DNA of 64,000 nucleotides from Tipula vernalis. Its lineage: Eukaryota; Arthropoda; Insecta; Diptera; Tipulidae. Under the pieces are notes generated by a model, which saw nothing but the letters and a program-made list of their open reading frames with translations, was not told where the DNA came from and made no database searches. Both the position numbers and the translations under genes were made by a program. This document shows, in pieces, positions 36,756-50,911 of the stretch. How positions within the stretch are numbered: the first letter of the stretch is position 1; each line of letters begins with the position of its first letter. The stretch covers positions 457,141,995 to 457,205,994 of the forward strand of contig OY282558.1 of assembly GCA_958295665.1 (NCBI GenBank), written 5' to 3'.

Positions 36756-39713
36756 CTATAGCTCAGCCGATTCAGAGCTGTAAAAATCCAAAATCTGCAA
36801 TTGTGCTCCGATTGCGGTTCTTGACACCTCAAATGATAGGTCAGGACACCTGTAATTGCTATACCATACATTTCGTAGAAAGTTCGATTCGAAGAAAATC
36901 ACCTTACTATAGCTCAGCCGATTCAGAGCTGTAAAAATCCAAAATCTGCAATTGTGCTCCGATTGCGGTTTTTGATACCTCAAATGATAGGTCTCGGGAC
37001 CTGAAATTGTTATGCCAAACCGCATTAAAATTGGTTTATTATTTCCATACATTTCACAGAAAAATCGATTCGAAGAAAATCACCTTACTATAGCTCAGCC
37101 GATTCAGAGCTGTAAAAATCCAAAATCTGCAATTGTGCTCCGATTGCGGTTCTTGACACCTCAAATGATAGGTCAGGACACCTGTAATTGCTATACCATA
37201 CATTTCGTAGAAAGTTCGATTCAAAGAAAATCACCTTACTATAGCTCAGCCGATTCAGAGCTGTAAAAATCCAAAATCTGCAATTGTGCTCCGATTGCGG
37301 TTTTTGATACCTCAAATGATAGGTCTCGGGACCTGTAATTGTTATGCCAAACCGCATTAAAATTGGTTGATTATTTCCATACATTTCACAGAAAAATCGA
37401 TTCGAAGAAAATCACCTTACTATAGCTCAGCCGATTCAGAGCTGTAAAAATCCAAAATCTGCAATTGTGCTCCGATTGCGGTTCTTGACACCTCAAATGA
37501 TAGGTCAGGACACCTGTAATTGCTATACCATACATTTCGTAGAAAGTTCGATTCGAAGAAAATCACCTTACTATAGCTCAGCCGATTCAGAGCTGTAAAA
37601 ATCCAAAATCTGCAATTGTGCTCCGATTGCGGTTCTTGACACCTCAAATGATAGGTCAGGACACCTGTAATTGCTATACCATACATTTCGTAGAAAGTTC
37701 GATTCAAAGAAAATCACCTTACTATAGCTCAGCCGATTCAGAGCTGTAAAAATCCAAAATCTGCAATTGTGCTCCGATTGCGGTTTTTGATACCTCAAAT
37801 GATAGGTCTCGGGACCTGTAATTGTTATGCCAAACCGCATTAAAATTGGTTGATTATTTCCATACATTTCACAGAAAAATCGATTCGAAGAAAATCACCT
37901 TACTATAGCTCAGCCGATTCAGAGCTGTAAAAATCCAAAATCTGCAATTGTGCTCCGATTGCGGTTCTTGACACCTCAAATGATAGGTCAGGACACCTGT
38001 AATTGCTATACCATACATTTCGTAGAAAGTTCGATTCGAAGAAAATCACCTTACTATAGCTCAGCCGATTCAGAGCTGTAAAAATCCAAAATCTGCAATT
38101 GTGCTCCGATTGCGGTTTTTGATACCTCAAATGATAGGTCTCGGGACCTGAAATTGTTATGCCAAACCGCATTAAAATTGGTTTATTATTTCCATACATT
38201 TCACAGAAAAATCGATTCGAAGAAAATCACCTTACTATAGCTCAGCCGATTCAGAGCTGTAAAAATCCAAAATCTGCAATTGTGCTCCGATTGCGGTTCT
38301 TGACACCTCAAATGATAGGTCAGGACACCTGTAATTGCTATACCATACATTTCGTAGAAAGTTCGATTCAAAGAAAATCACCTTACTATAGCTCAGCCGA
38401 TTCAGAGCTGTAAAAATCCAAAATCTGCAATTGTGCTCCGATTGCGGTTTTTGATACCTCAAATGATAGGTCTCGGGACCTGAAATTGTTATGCCAAACC
38501 GCATTAAAATTGGTTGATTATTTCCATACATTTCACAGAAAAATCGATTCGAAGAAAATCACCTTACTATAGCTCAGCCGATTCAGAGCTGTAAAAATCC
38601 AAAATCTGCAATTGTGCTCCGATTGCGGTTCTTGACACCTCAAATGATAGGTCAGGACACCTGTAATTGCTATACCATACATTTCGTAGAAAGTTCGATT
38701 CGAAGAAAATCACCTTACTATAGCTCAGCCGATTCAGAGCTGTAAAAATCCAAAATCTGCAATTGTGCTCCGATTGCGGTTCTTGACACCTCAAATGATA
38801 GGTCAGGACACCTGTAATTGCTATACCATACATTTCGTAGAAAGTTCGATTCAAAGAAAATCACCTTACTATAGCTCAGCCGATTCAGAGCTGTAAAAAT
38901 CCAAAATCTGCAATTGTGCTCCGATTGCGGTTTTTGATACCTCAAATGATAGGTCTCGGGACCTGTAATTGTTATGCCAAACCGCATTAAAATTGGTTGA
39001 TTATTTCCATACATTTCACAGAAAAATCGATTCGAAGAAAATCACCTTACTATAGCTCAGCCGATTCAGAGCTGTAAAAATCCAAAATCTGAAATTGTGC
39101 TCCGATTGCGGTTCTTGACACCTCAAATGATAGGTCAGGACACCTGTAATTGCTATACCATACATTTCGTAGAAAGTTCGATTCGAAGAAAATCACCTTA
39201 CTATAGCTCAGCCGATTCAGAGCTGTAAAAATCCAAAATCTGCAATTGTGCTCCGATTGCGGTTTTTGATACCTCAAATGATAGGTCTCGGGACCTGAAA
39301 TTGTTATGCCAAACCGCATTAAAATTGGTTTATTATTTCCATACATTTCACAGAAAAATCGATTCGAAGAAAATCACCTTACTATAGCTCAGCCGATTCA
39401 GAGCTGTAAAAATCCAAAATCTGCAATTGTGCTCCGATTGCGGTTCTTGACACCTCAAATGATAGGTCAGGACACCTGTAATTGCTATACCATACATTTC
39501 GTAGAAAGTTCGATTCAAAGAAAATCACCTTACTATAGCTCAGCCGATTCAGAGCTGTAAAAATCCAAAATCTGCAATTGTGCTCCGATTGCGGTTTTTG
39601 ATACCTCAAATGATAGGTCTCGGGACCTGAAATTGTTATGCCAAACCGCATTAAAATTGGTTGATTATTTCCATACATTTCACAGAAAAATCGATTCGAA
39701 GAAAATCACCTTA
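36756..39713 (+). repeat. 1147-bp higher-order repeat, about 2.6 copies
   Basis: Units start at 36756, 37903 and 39050, each exactly 1147 bp apart, made of three 332-bp dimers plus one extra A. The mark is the variant GGTTTATTATTT (instead of GGTTGATTATTT) in the first dimer. The third unit is cut after two dimers. Confidence 0.88.
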
Positions 39714-40377
39714 CTATAGCTCAGCCGATTCAGAGCTGTAAAAATCCAAAATCTGCAATTGTGCTCCGATTGCGGTTCTTGACACCTCAAATGATAGGTC
39801 AGGACACCTGTAATTGCTATACCATACATTTCGTAGAAAGTTCGATTCAAAGAAAATCACCTTACTATAGCTCAGCCGATTCAGAGCTGTAAAAATCCAA
39901 AATCTGCAATTGTGCTCCGATTGCGGTTTTTGATACCTCAAATGATAGGTCTCGGGACCTGTAATTGTTATGCCAAACCGCATTAAAATTGGTTGATTAT
40001 TTCCATACATTTCACAGAAAAATCGATTCGAAGAAAATCACCTTACTATAGCTCAGCCGATTCAGAGCTGTAAAAATCCAAAATCTGCAATTGTGCTCCG
40101 ATTGCGGTTCTTGACACCTCAAATGATAGGTCAGGACACCTGTAATTGCTATACCATACATTTCGTAGAAAGTTCGATTCAAAGAAAATCACCTTACTAT
40201 AGCTCAGCCGATTCAGAGCTGTAAAAATCCAAAATCTGCAATTGTGCTCCGATTGCGGTTTTTGATACCTCAAATGATAGGTCTCGGGACCTGTAATTGT
40301 TATGCCAAACCGCATTAAAATTGGTTGATTATTTCCATACATTTCACAGAAAAATCGATTCGAAGAAAATCACCTTA

Positions 40378-43300
40378 CTATAGCTCAGCCGATTCAGAGC
40401 TGTAAAAATCCAAAATCTGCAATTGTGCTCCGCTTGCGGTTCTTGACACCTCAAATGATAGGTCAGGACACCTGTAATTGCTATACCATACATTTCGTAG
40501 AAAGTTCGATTCAAAGAAAATCACCTTACTATAGCTCAGCCGATTCAGAGCTGTAAAAATCCAAAATCTGCAATTGTGCTCCGATTGCGGTTTTTGATAC
40601 CTCAAATGATAGGTCTCGGGACCTGTAATTGTTATGCCAAACCGCATTAAAATTGGTTGATTATTTCCATACATTTCACAGAAAAATCGATTCGAAGAAA
40701 ATCACCTTACTATAGCTCAGCCGATTCAGAGCTGTAAAAATCCAAAATCTGCAATTGTGCTCCGATTGCGGTTCTTGACACCTCAAATGATAGGTCAGGA
40801 CACCTGTAATTGCTATACCATACATTTCGTAGAAAGTTCGATTCGAAGAAAATCACCTTACTATAGCTCAGCCGATTCAGAGCTGTAAAAATCCAAAATC
40901 TGCAATTGTGCTCCGATTGCGGTTCTTGACACCTCAAATGATAGGTCAGGACACCTGTAATTGCTATACCATACATTTCGTAGAAAGTTCGATTCAAAGA
41001 AAATCACCTTACTATAGCTCAGCCGATTCAGAGCTGTAAAAATCCAAAATCTGCAATTGTGCTCCGATTGCGGTTTTTGATACCTCAAATGATAGGTCTC
41101 GGGACCTGTAATTGTTATGCCAAACCGCATTAAAATTGGTTGATTATTTCCATACATTTCACAGAAAAATCGATTCGAAGAAAATCACCTTACTATAGCT
41201 CAGCCGATTCAGAGCTGTAAAAATCCAAAATCTGCAATTGTGCTCCGATTGCGGTTCTTGACACCTCAAATGATAGGTCAGGACACCTGTAATTGCTATA
41301 CCATACATTTCGTAGAAAGTTCGATTCGAAGAAAATCACCTTACTATAGCTCAGCCGATTCAGAGCTGTAAAAATCCAAAATCTGCAATTGTGCTCCGAT
41401 TGCGGTTTTTGATACCTCAAATGATAGGTCTCGGGACCTGAAATTGTTATGCCAAACCGCATTAAAATTGGTTTATTATTTCCATACATTTCACAGAAAA
41501 ATCGATTCGAAGAAAATCACCTTACTATAGCTCAGCCGATTCAGAGCTGTAAAAATCCAAAATCTGCAATTGTGCTCCGATTGCGGTTCTTGACACCTCA
41601 AATGATAGGTCAGGACACCTGTAATTGCTATACCATACATTTCGTAGAAAGTTCGATTCAAAGAAAATCACCTTACTATAGCTCAGCCGATTCAGAGCTG
41701 TAAAAATCCAAAATCTGCAATTGTGCTCCGATTGCGGTTTTTGATACCTCAAATGATAGGTCTCGGGACCTGAAATTGTTATGCCAAACCGCATTAAAAT
41801 TGGTTGATTATTTCCATACATTTCACAGAAAAATCGATTCGAAGAAAATCACCTTACTATAGCTCAGCCGATTCAGAGCTGTAAAAATCCAAAATCTGCA
41901 ATTGTGCTCCGATTGCGGTTCTTGACACCTCAAATGATAGGTCAGGACACCTGTAATTGCTATACCATACATTTCGTAGAAAGTTCGATTCAAAGAAAAT
42001 CACCTTACTATAGCTCAGCCGATTCAGAGCTGTAAAAATCCAAAATCTGCAATTGTGCTCCGATTGCGGTTTTTGATACCTCAAATGATAGGTCTCGGGA
42101 CCTGAAATTGTTATGCCAAACCGCATTAAAATTGGTTTATTATTTCCATACATTTCACAGAAAAATCGATTCGAAGAAAATCACCTTACTATAGCTCAGC
42201 CGATTCAGAGCTGTAAAAATCCAAAATCTGCAATTGTGCTCCGATTGCGGTTCTTGACACCTCAAATGATAGGTCAGGACACCTGTAATTGCTATACCAT
42301 ACATTTCGTAGAAAGTTCGATTCAAAGAAAATCACCTTACTATAGCTCAGCCGATTCAGAGCTGTAAAAATCCAAAATCTGCAATTGTGCTCCGATTGCG
42401 GTTTTTGATACCTCAAATGATAGGTCTCGGGACCTGAAATTGTTATGCCAAACCGCATTAAAATTGGTTGATTATTTCCATACATTTCACAGAAAAATCG
42501 ATTCGAAGAAAATCACCTTACTATAGCTCAGCCGATTCAGAGCTGTAAAAATCCAAAATCTGCAATTGTGCTCCGATTGCGGTTCTTGACACCTCAAATG
42601 ATAGGTCAGGACACCTGTAATTGCTATACCATACATTTCGTAGAAAGTTCGATTCAAAGAAAATCACCTTACTATAGCTCAGCCGATTCAGAGCTGTAAA
42701 AATCCAAAATCTGCAATTGTGCTCCGATTGCGGTTTTTGATACCTCAAATGATAGGTCTCGGGACCTGAAATTGTTATGCCAAACCGCATTAAAATTGGT
42801 TGATTATTTCCATACATTTCACAGAAAAATCGATTCGAAGAAAATCACCTTACTATAGCTCAGCCGATTCAGAGCTGTAAAAATCCAAAATCTGCAATTG
42901 TGCTCCGATTGCGGTTCTTGACACCTCAAATGATAGGTCAGGACACCTGTAATTGCTATACCATACATTTCGTAGAAAGTTCGATTCGAAGAAAATCACC
43001 TTACTATAGCTCAGCCGATTCAGAGCTGTAAAAATCCAAAATCTGCAATTGTGCTCCGATTGCGGTTTTTGATACCTCAAATGATAGGTCTCGGGACCTG
43101 AAATTGTTATGCCAAACCGCATTAAAATTGGTTTATTATTTCCATACATTTCACAGAAAAATCGATTCGAAGAAAATCACCTTACTATAGCTCAGCCGAT
43201 TCAGAGCTGTAAAAATCCAAAATCTGCAATTGTGCTCCGATTGCGGTTCTTGACACCTCAAATGATAGGTCAGGACACCTGTAATTGCTATACCATACAT

Positions 43301-46300
43301 TTCGTAGAAAGTTCGATTCAAAGAAAATCACCTTACTATAGCTCAGCCGATTCAGAGCTGTAAAAATCCAAAATCTGCAATTGTGCTCCGATTGCGGTTT
43401 TTGATACCTCAAATGATAGGTCTCGGGACCTGAAATTGTTATGCCAAACCGCATTAAAATTGGTTGATTATTTCCATACATTTCACAGAAAAATCGATTC
43501 GAAGAAAATCACCTTACTATAGCTCAGCCGATTCAGAGCTGTAAAAATCCAAAATCTGCAATTGTGCTCCGATTGCGGTTCTTGACACCTCAAATGATAG
43601 GTCAGGACACCTGTAATTGCTATACCATACATTTCGTAGAAAGTTCGATTCGAAGAAAATCACCTTACTATAGCTCAGCCGATTCAGAGCTGTAAAAATC
43701 CAAAATCTGCAATTGTGCTCCGATTGCGGTTCTTGACACCTCAAATGATAGGTCAGGACACCTGTAATTGCTATACCATACATTTCGTAGAAAGTTCGAT
43801 TCAAAGAAAATCACCTTACTATAGCTCAGCCGATTCAGAGCTGTAAAAATCCAAAATCTGCAATTGTGCTCCGATTGCGGTTTTTGATACCTCAAATGAT
43901 AGGTCTCGGGACCTGAAATTGTTATGCCAAACCGCATTAAAATTGGTTGATTATTTCCATACATTTCACAGAAAAATCGATTCGAAGAAAATCACCTTAC
44001 TATAGCTCAGCCGATTCAGAGCTGTAAAAATCCAAAATCTGCAATTGTGCTCCGATTGCGGTTCTTGACACCTCAAATGATAGGTCAGGACACCTGTAAT
44101 TGCTATACCATACATTTCGTAGAAAGTTCGATTCAAAGAAAATCACCTTACTATAGCTCAGCCGATTCAGAGCTGTAAAAATCCAAAATCTGCAATTGTG
44201 CTCCGATTGCGGTTTTTGATACCTCAAATGATAGGTCTCGGGACCTGTAATTGTTATGCCAAACCGCATTAAAATTGGTTGATTATTTCCATACATTTCA
44301 CAGAAAAATCGATTCGAAGAAAATCACCTTACTATAGCTCAGCCGATTCAGAGCTGTAAAAATCCAAAATCTGCAATTGTGCTCCGATTGCGGTTCTTGA
44401 CACCTCAAATGATAGGTCAGGACACCTGTAATTGCTATACCATACATTTCGTAGAAAGTTCGATTCAAAGAAAATCACCTTACTATAGCTCAGCCGATTC
44501 AGAGCTGTAAAAATCCAAAATCTGCAATTGTGCTCCGATTGCGGTTTTTGATACCTCAAATGATAGGTCTCGGGACCTGTAATTGTTATGCCAAACCGCA
44601 TTAAAATTGGTTGATTATTTCCATACATTTCACAGAAAAATCGATTCGAAGAAAATCACCTTACTATAGCTCAGCCGATTCAGAGCTGTAAAAATCCAAA
44701 ATCTGCAATTGTGCTCCGCTTGCGGTTCTTGACACCTCAAATGATAGGTCAGGACACCTGTAATTGCTATACCATACATTTCGTAGAAAGTTCGATTCAA
44801 AGAAAATCACCTTACTATAGCTCAGCCGATTCAGAGCTGTAAAAATCCAAAATCTGCAATTGTGCTCCGATTGCGGTTTTTGATACCTCAAATGATAGGT
44901 CTCGGGACCTGTAATTGTTATGCCAAACCGCATTAAAATTGGTTGATTATTTCCATACATTTCACAGAAAAATCGATTCGAAGAAAATCACCTTACTATA
45001 GCTCAGCCGATTCAGAGCTGTAAAAATCCAAAATCTGCAATTGTGCTCCGATTGCGGTTCTTGACACCTCAAATGATAGGTCAGGACACCTGTAATTGCT
45101 ATACCATACATTTCGTAGAAAGTTCGATTCGAAGAAAATCACCTTACTATAGCTCAGCCGATTCAGAGCTGTAAAAATCCAAAATCTGCAATTGTGCTCC
45201 GATTGCGGTTCTTGACACCTCAAATGATAGGTCAGGACACCTGTAATTGCTATACCATACATTTCGTAGAAAGTTCGATTCAAAGAAAATCACCTTACTA
45301 TAGCTCAGCCGATTCAGAGCTGTAAAAATCCAAAATCTGCAATTGTGCTCCGATTGCGGTTTTTGATACCTCAAATGATAGGTCTCGGGACCTGTAATTG
45401 TTATGCCAAACCGCATTAAAATTGGTTGATTATTTCCATACATTTCACAGAAAAATCGATTCGAAGAAAATCACCTTACTATAGCTCAGCCGATTCAGAG
45501 CTGTAAAAATCCAAAATCTGCAATTGTGCTCCGATTGCGGTTCTTGACACCTCAAATGATAGGTCAGGACACCTGTAATTGCTATACCATACATTTCGTA
45601 GAAAGTTCGATTCGAAGAAAATCACCTTACTATAGCTCAGCCGATTCAGAGCTGTAAAAATCCAAAATCTGCAATTGTGCTCCGATTGCGGTTTTTGATA
45701 CCTCAAATGATAGGTCTCGGGACCTGAAATTGTTATGCCAAACCGCATTAAAATTGGTTTATTATTTCCATACATTTCACAGAAAAATCGATTCGAAGAA
45801 AATCACCTTACTATAGCTCAGCCGATTCAGAGCTGTAAAAATCCAAAATCTGCAATTGTGCTCCGCTTGCGGTTCTTGACACCTCAAATGATAGGTCAGG
45901 ACACCTGTAATTGCTATACCATACATTTCGTAGAAAGTTCGATTCAAAGAAAATCACCTTACTATAGCTCAGCCGATTCAGAGCTGTAAAAATCCAAAAT
46001 CTGCAATTGTGCTCCGATTGCGGTTTTTGATACCTCAAATGATAGGTCTCGGGACCTGAAATTGTTATGCCAAACCGCATTAAAATTGGTTGATTATTTC
46101 CATACATTTCACAGAAAAATCGATTCGAAGAAAATCACCTTACTATAGCTCAGCCGATTCAGAGCTGTAAAAATCCAAAATCTGCAATTGTGCTCCGATT
46201 GCGGTTCTTGACACCTCAAATGATAGGTCAGGACACCTGTAATTGCTATACCATACATTTCGTAGAAAGTTCGATTCAAAGAAAATCACCTTACTATAGC

Positions 46301-49300
46301 TCAGCCGATTCAGAGCTGTAAAAATCCAAAATCTGCAATTGTGCTCCGATTGCGGTTTTTGATACCTCAAATGATAGGTCTCGGGACCTGTAATTGTTAT
46401 GCCAAACCGCATTAAAATTGGTTGATTATTTCCATACATTTCACAGAAAAATCGATTCGAAGAAAATCACCTTACTATAGCTCAGCCGATTCAGAGCTGT
46501 AAAAATCCAAAATCTGCAATTGTGCTCCGATTGCGGTTCTTGACACCTCAAATGATAGGTCAGGACACCTGTAATTGCTATACCATACATTTCGTAGAAA
46601 GTTCGATTCGAAGAAAATCACCTTACTATAGCTCAGCCGATTCAGAGCTGTAAAAATCCAAAATCTGCAATTGTGCTCCGATTGCGGTTTTTGATACCTC
46701 AAATGATAGGTCTCGGGACCTGAAATTGTTATGCCAAACCGCATTAAAATTGGTTTATTATTTCCATACATTTCACAGAAAAATCGATTCGAAGAAAATC
46801 ACCTTACTATAGCTCAGCCGATTCAGAGCTGTAAAAATCCAAAATCTGCAATTGTGCTCCGATTGCGGTTCTTGACACCTCAAATGATAGGTCAGGACAC
46901 CTGTAATTGCTATACCATACATTTCGTAGAAAGTTCGATTCAAAGAAAATCACCTTACTATAGCTCAGCCGATTCAGAGCTGTAAAAATCCAAAATCTGC
47001 AATTGTGCTCCGATTGCGGTTTTTGATACCTCAAATGATAGGTCTCGGGACCTGAAATTGTTATGCCAAACCGCATTAAAATTGGTTGATTATTTCCATA
47101 CATTTCACAGAAAAATCGATTCGAAGAAAATCACCTTACTATAGCTCAGCCGATTCAGAGCTGTAAAAATCCAAAATCTGCAATTGTGCTCCGATTGCGG
47201 TTCTTGACACCTCAAATGATAGGTCATGACACCTGTAATTGCTATACCATACATTTCGTAGCAAGTTCGATTCAAAGAAAATCACCTTACTATAGCTCAG
47301 CCGATTCAGAGCTGTAAAAATCCAAAATCTGCAATTGTGCTCCGATTGCGGTTTTTGATACCTCAAATGATAGGTCTCGGGACCTGTAATTGTTATGCCA
47401 AACCGCATTAAAATTGGTTGATTATTTCCATACATTTCACAGAAAAATCGATTCGAAGAAAATCACCTTACTATAGCTCAGCCGATTCAGAGCTGTAAAA
47501 ATCCAAAATCTGCAATTGTGCTCCGATTGCGGTTCTTGACACCTCAAATGATAGGTCAGGACACCTGTAATTGCTATACCATACATTTCGTAGAAAGTTC
47601 GATTCAAAGAAAATCACCTTACTATAGCTCAGCCGATTCAGAGCTGTAAAAATCCAAAATCTGCAATTGTGCTCCGATTGCGGTTTTTGATACCTCAAAT
47701 GATAGGTCTCGGGACCTGTAATTGTTATGCCAAACCGCATTAAAATTGGTTGATTATTTCCATACATTTCACAGAAAAATCGATTCGAAGAAAATCACCT
47801 TACTATAGCTCAGCCGATTCAGAGCTGTAAAAATCCAAAATCTGCAATTGTGCTCCGATTGCGGTTCTTGACACCTCAAATGATAGGTCAGGACACCTGT
47901 AATTGCTATACCATACATTTCGTAGAAAGTTCGATTCGAAGAAAATCACCTTACTATAGCTCAGCCGATTCAGAGCTGTAAAAATCCAAAATCTGCAATT
48001 GTGCTCCGATTGCGGTTCTTGACACCTCAAATGATAGGTCAGGACACCTGTAATTGCTATACCATACATTTCGTAGAAAGTTCGATTCAAAGAAAATCAC
48101 CTTACTATAGCTCAGCCGATTCAGAGCTGTAAAAATCCAAAATCTGCAATTGTGCTCCGATTGCGGTTTTTGATACCTCAAATGATAGGTCTCGGGACCT
48201 GAAATTGTTATGCCAAACCGCATTAAAATTGGTTGATTATTTCCATACATTTCACAGAAAAATCGATTCGAAGAAAATCACCTTACTATAGCTCAGCCGA
48301 TTCAGAGCTGTAAAAATCCAAAATCTGCAATTGTGCTCCGATTGCGGTTCTTGACACCTCAAATGATAGGTCAGGACACCTGTAATTGCTATACCATACA
48401 TTTCGTAGAAAGTTCGATTCAAAGAAAATCACCTTACTATAGCTCAGCCGATTCAGAGCTGTAAAAATCCAAAATCTGCAATTGTGCTCCGATTGCGGTT
48501 TTTGATACCTCAAATGATAGGTCTCGGGACCTGTAATTGTTATGCCAAACCGCATTAAAATTGGTTGATTATTTCCATACATTTCACAGAAAAATCGATT
48601 CGAAGAAAATCACCTTACTATAGCTCAGCCGATTCAGAGCTGTAAAAATCCAAAATCTGCAATTGTGCTCCGCTTGCGGTTCTTGACACCTCAAATGATA
48701 GGTCAGGACACCTGTAATTGCTATACCATACATTTCGTAGAAAGTTCGATTCAAAGAAAATCACCTTACTATAGCTCAGCCGATTCAGAGCTGTAAAAAT
48801 CCAAAATCTGCAATTGTGCTCCGATTGCGGTTTTTGATACCTCAAATGATAGGTCTCGGGACCTGTAATTGTTATGCCAAACCGCATTAAAATTGGTTGA
48901 TTATTTCCATACATTTCACAGAAAAATCGATTCGAAGAAAATCACCTTACTATAGCTCAGCCGATTCAGAGCTGTAAAAATCCAAAATCTGCAATTGTGC
49001 TCCGATTGCGGTTCTTGACACCTCAAATGATAGGTCAGGACACCTGTAATTGCTATACCATACATTTCGTAGAAAGTTCGATTCGAAGAAAATCACCTTA
49101 CTATAGCTCAGCCGATTCAGAGCTGTAAAAATCCAAAATCTGCAATTGTGCTCCGATTGCGGTTCTTGACACCTCAAATGATAGGTCAGGACACCTGTAA
49201 TTGCTATACCATACATTTCGTAGAAAGTTCGATTCAAAGAAAATCACCTTACTATAGCTCAGCCGATTCAGAGCTGTAAAAATCCAAAATCTGCAATTGT

Positions 49301-50096
49301 GCTCCGATTGCGGTTTTTGATACCTCAAATGATAGGTCTCGGGACCTGTAATTGTTATGCCAAACCGCATTAAAATTGGTTGATTATTTCCATACATTTC
49401 ACAGAAAAATCGATTCGAAGAAAATCACCTTACTATAGCTCAGCCGATTCAGAGCTGTAAAAATCCAAAATCTGCAATTGTGCTCCGATTGCGGTTCTTG
49501 ACACCTCAAATGATAGGTCAGGACACCTGTAATTGCTATACCATACATTTCGTAGAAAGTTCGATTCGAAGAAAATCACCTTACTATAGCTCAGCCGATT
49601 CAGAGCTGTAAAAATCCAAAATCTGCAATTGTGCTCCGATTGCGGTTTTTGATACCTCAAATGATAGGTCTCGGGACCTGAAATTGTTATGCCAAACCGC
49701 ATTAAAATTGGTTTATTATTTCCATACATTTCACAGAAAAATCGATTCGAAGAAAATCACCTTACTATAGCTCAGCCGATTCAGAGCTGTAAAAATCCAA
49801 AATCTGCAATTGTGCTCCGATTGCGGTTCTTGACACCTCAAATGATAGGTCAGGACACCTGTAATTGCTATACCATACATTTCGTAGAAAGTTCGATTCA
49901 AAGAAAATCACCTTACTATAGCTCAGCCGATTCAGAGCTGTAAAAATCCAAAATCTGCAATTGTGCTCCGATTGCGGTTTTTGATACCTCAAATGATAGG
50001 TCTCGGGACCTGAAATTGTTATGCCAAACCGCATTAAAATTGGTTGATTATTTCCATACATTTCACAGAAAAATCGATTCGAAGAAAATCACCTTA
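40378..50096 (+). repeat. higher-order repeats of about 4.3 and 3.95 kb
   Basis: The rare variant CTCCGCTTGCGG lies at 40433, 44719 and 48673, and once more at 45866. Spacings are 4286 bp (12 dimers + 2 A), 3954 bp (11 dimers + 2 A) and 1147 bp. The GGTTTATTATTT variants at 41193, 45479 and 49433 and the A-A doublets at 40710, 44996 and 48950 keep the same spacings. Confidence 0.83.
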
Positions 50097-50911
50097 CTAT
50101 AGCTCAGCCGATTCAGAGCTGTAAAAATCCAAAATCTGCAATTGTGCTCCGATTGCGGTTCTTGACACCTCAAATGATAGGTCAGGACACCTGTAATTGC
50201 TATACCATACATTTCGTAGAAAGTTCGATTCAAAGAAAATCACCTTACTATAGCTCAGCCGATTCAGAGCTGTAAAAATCCAAAATCTGCAATTGTGCTC
50301 CGATTGCGGTTTTTGATACCTCAAATGATAGGTCTCGGGACCTGTAATTGTTATGCCAAACCGCATTAAAATTGGTTGATTATTTCCATACATTTCACAG
50401 AAAAATCGATTCGAAGAAAATCACCTTACTATAGCTCAGCCGATTCAGAGCTGTAAAAATCCAAAATCTGCAATTGTGCTCCGATTGCGGTTCTTGACAC
50501 CTCAAATGATAGGTCAGGACACCTGTAATTGCTATACCATACATTTCGTAGAAAGTTCGATTCGAAGAAAATCACCTTACTATAGCTCAGCCGATTCAGA
50601 GCTGTAAAAATCCAAAATCTGCAATTGTGCTCCGATTGCGGTTCTTGACACCTCAAATGATAGGTCAGGACACCTGTAATTGCTATACCATACATTTCGT
50701 AGAAAGTTCGATTCAAAGAAAATCACCTTACTATAGCTCAGCCGATTCAGAGCTGTAAAAATCCAAAATCTGCAATTGTGCTCCGATTGCGGTTTTTGAT
50801 ACCTCAAATGATAGGTCTCGGGACCTGTAATTGTTATGCCAAACCGCATTAAAATTGGTTGATTATTTCCATACATTTCACAGAAAAATCGATTCGAAGA
50901 AAATCACCTTA

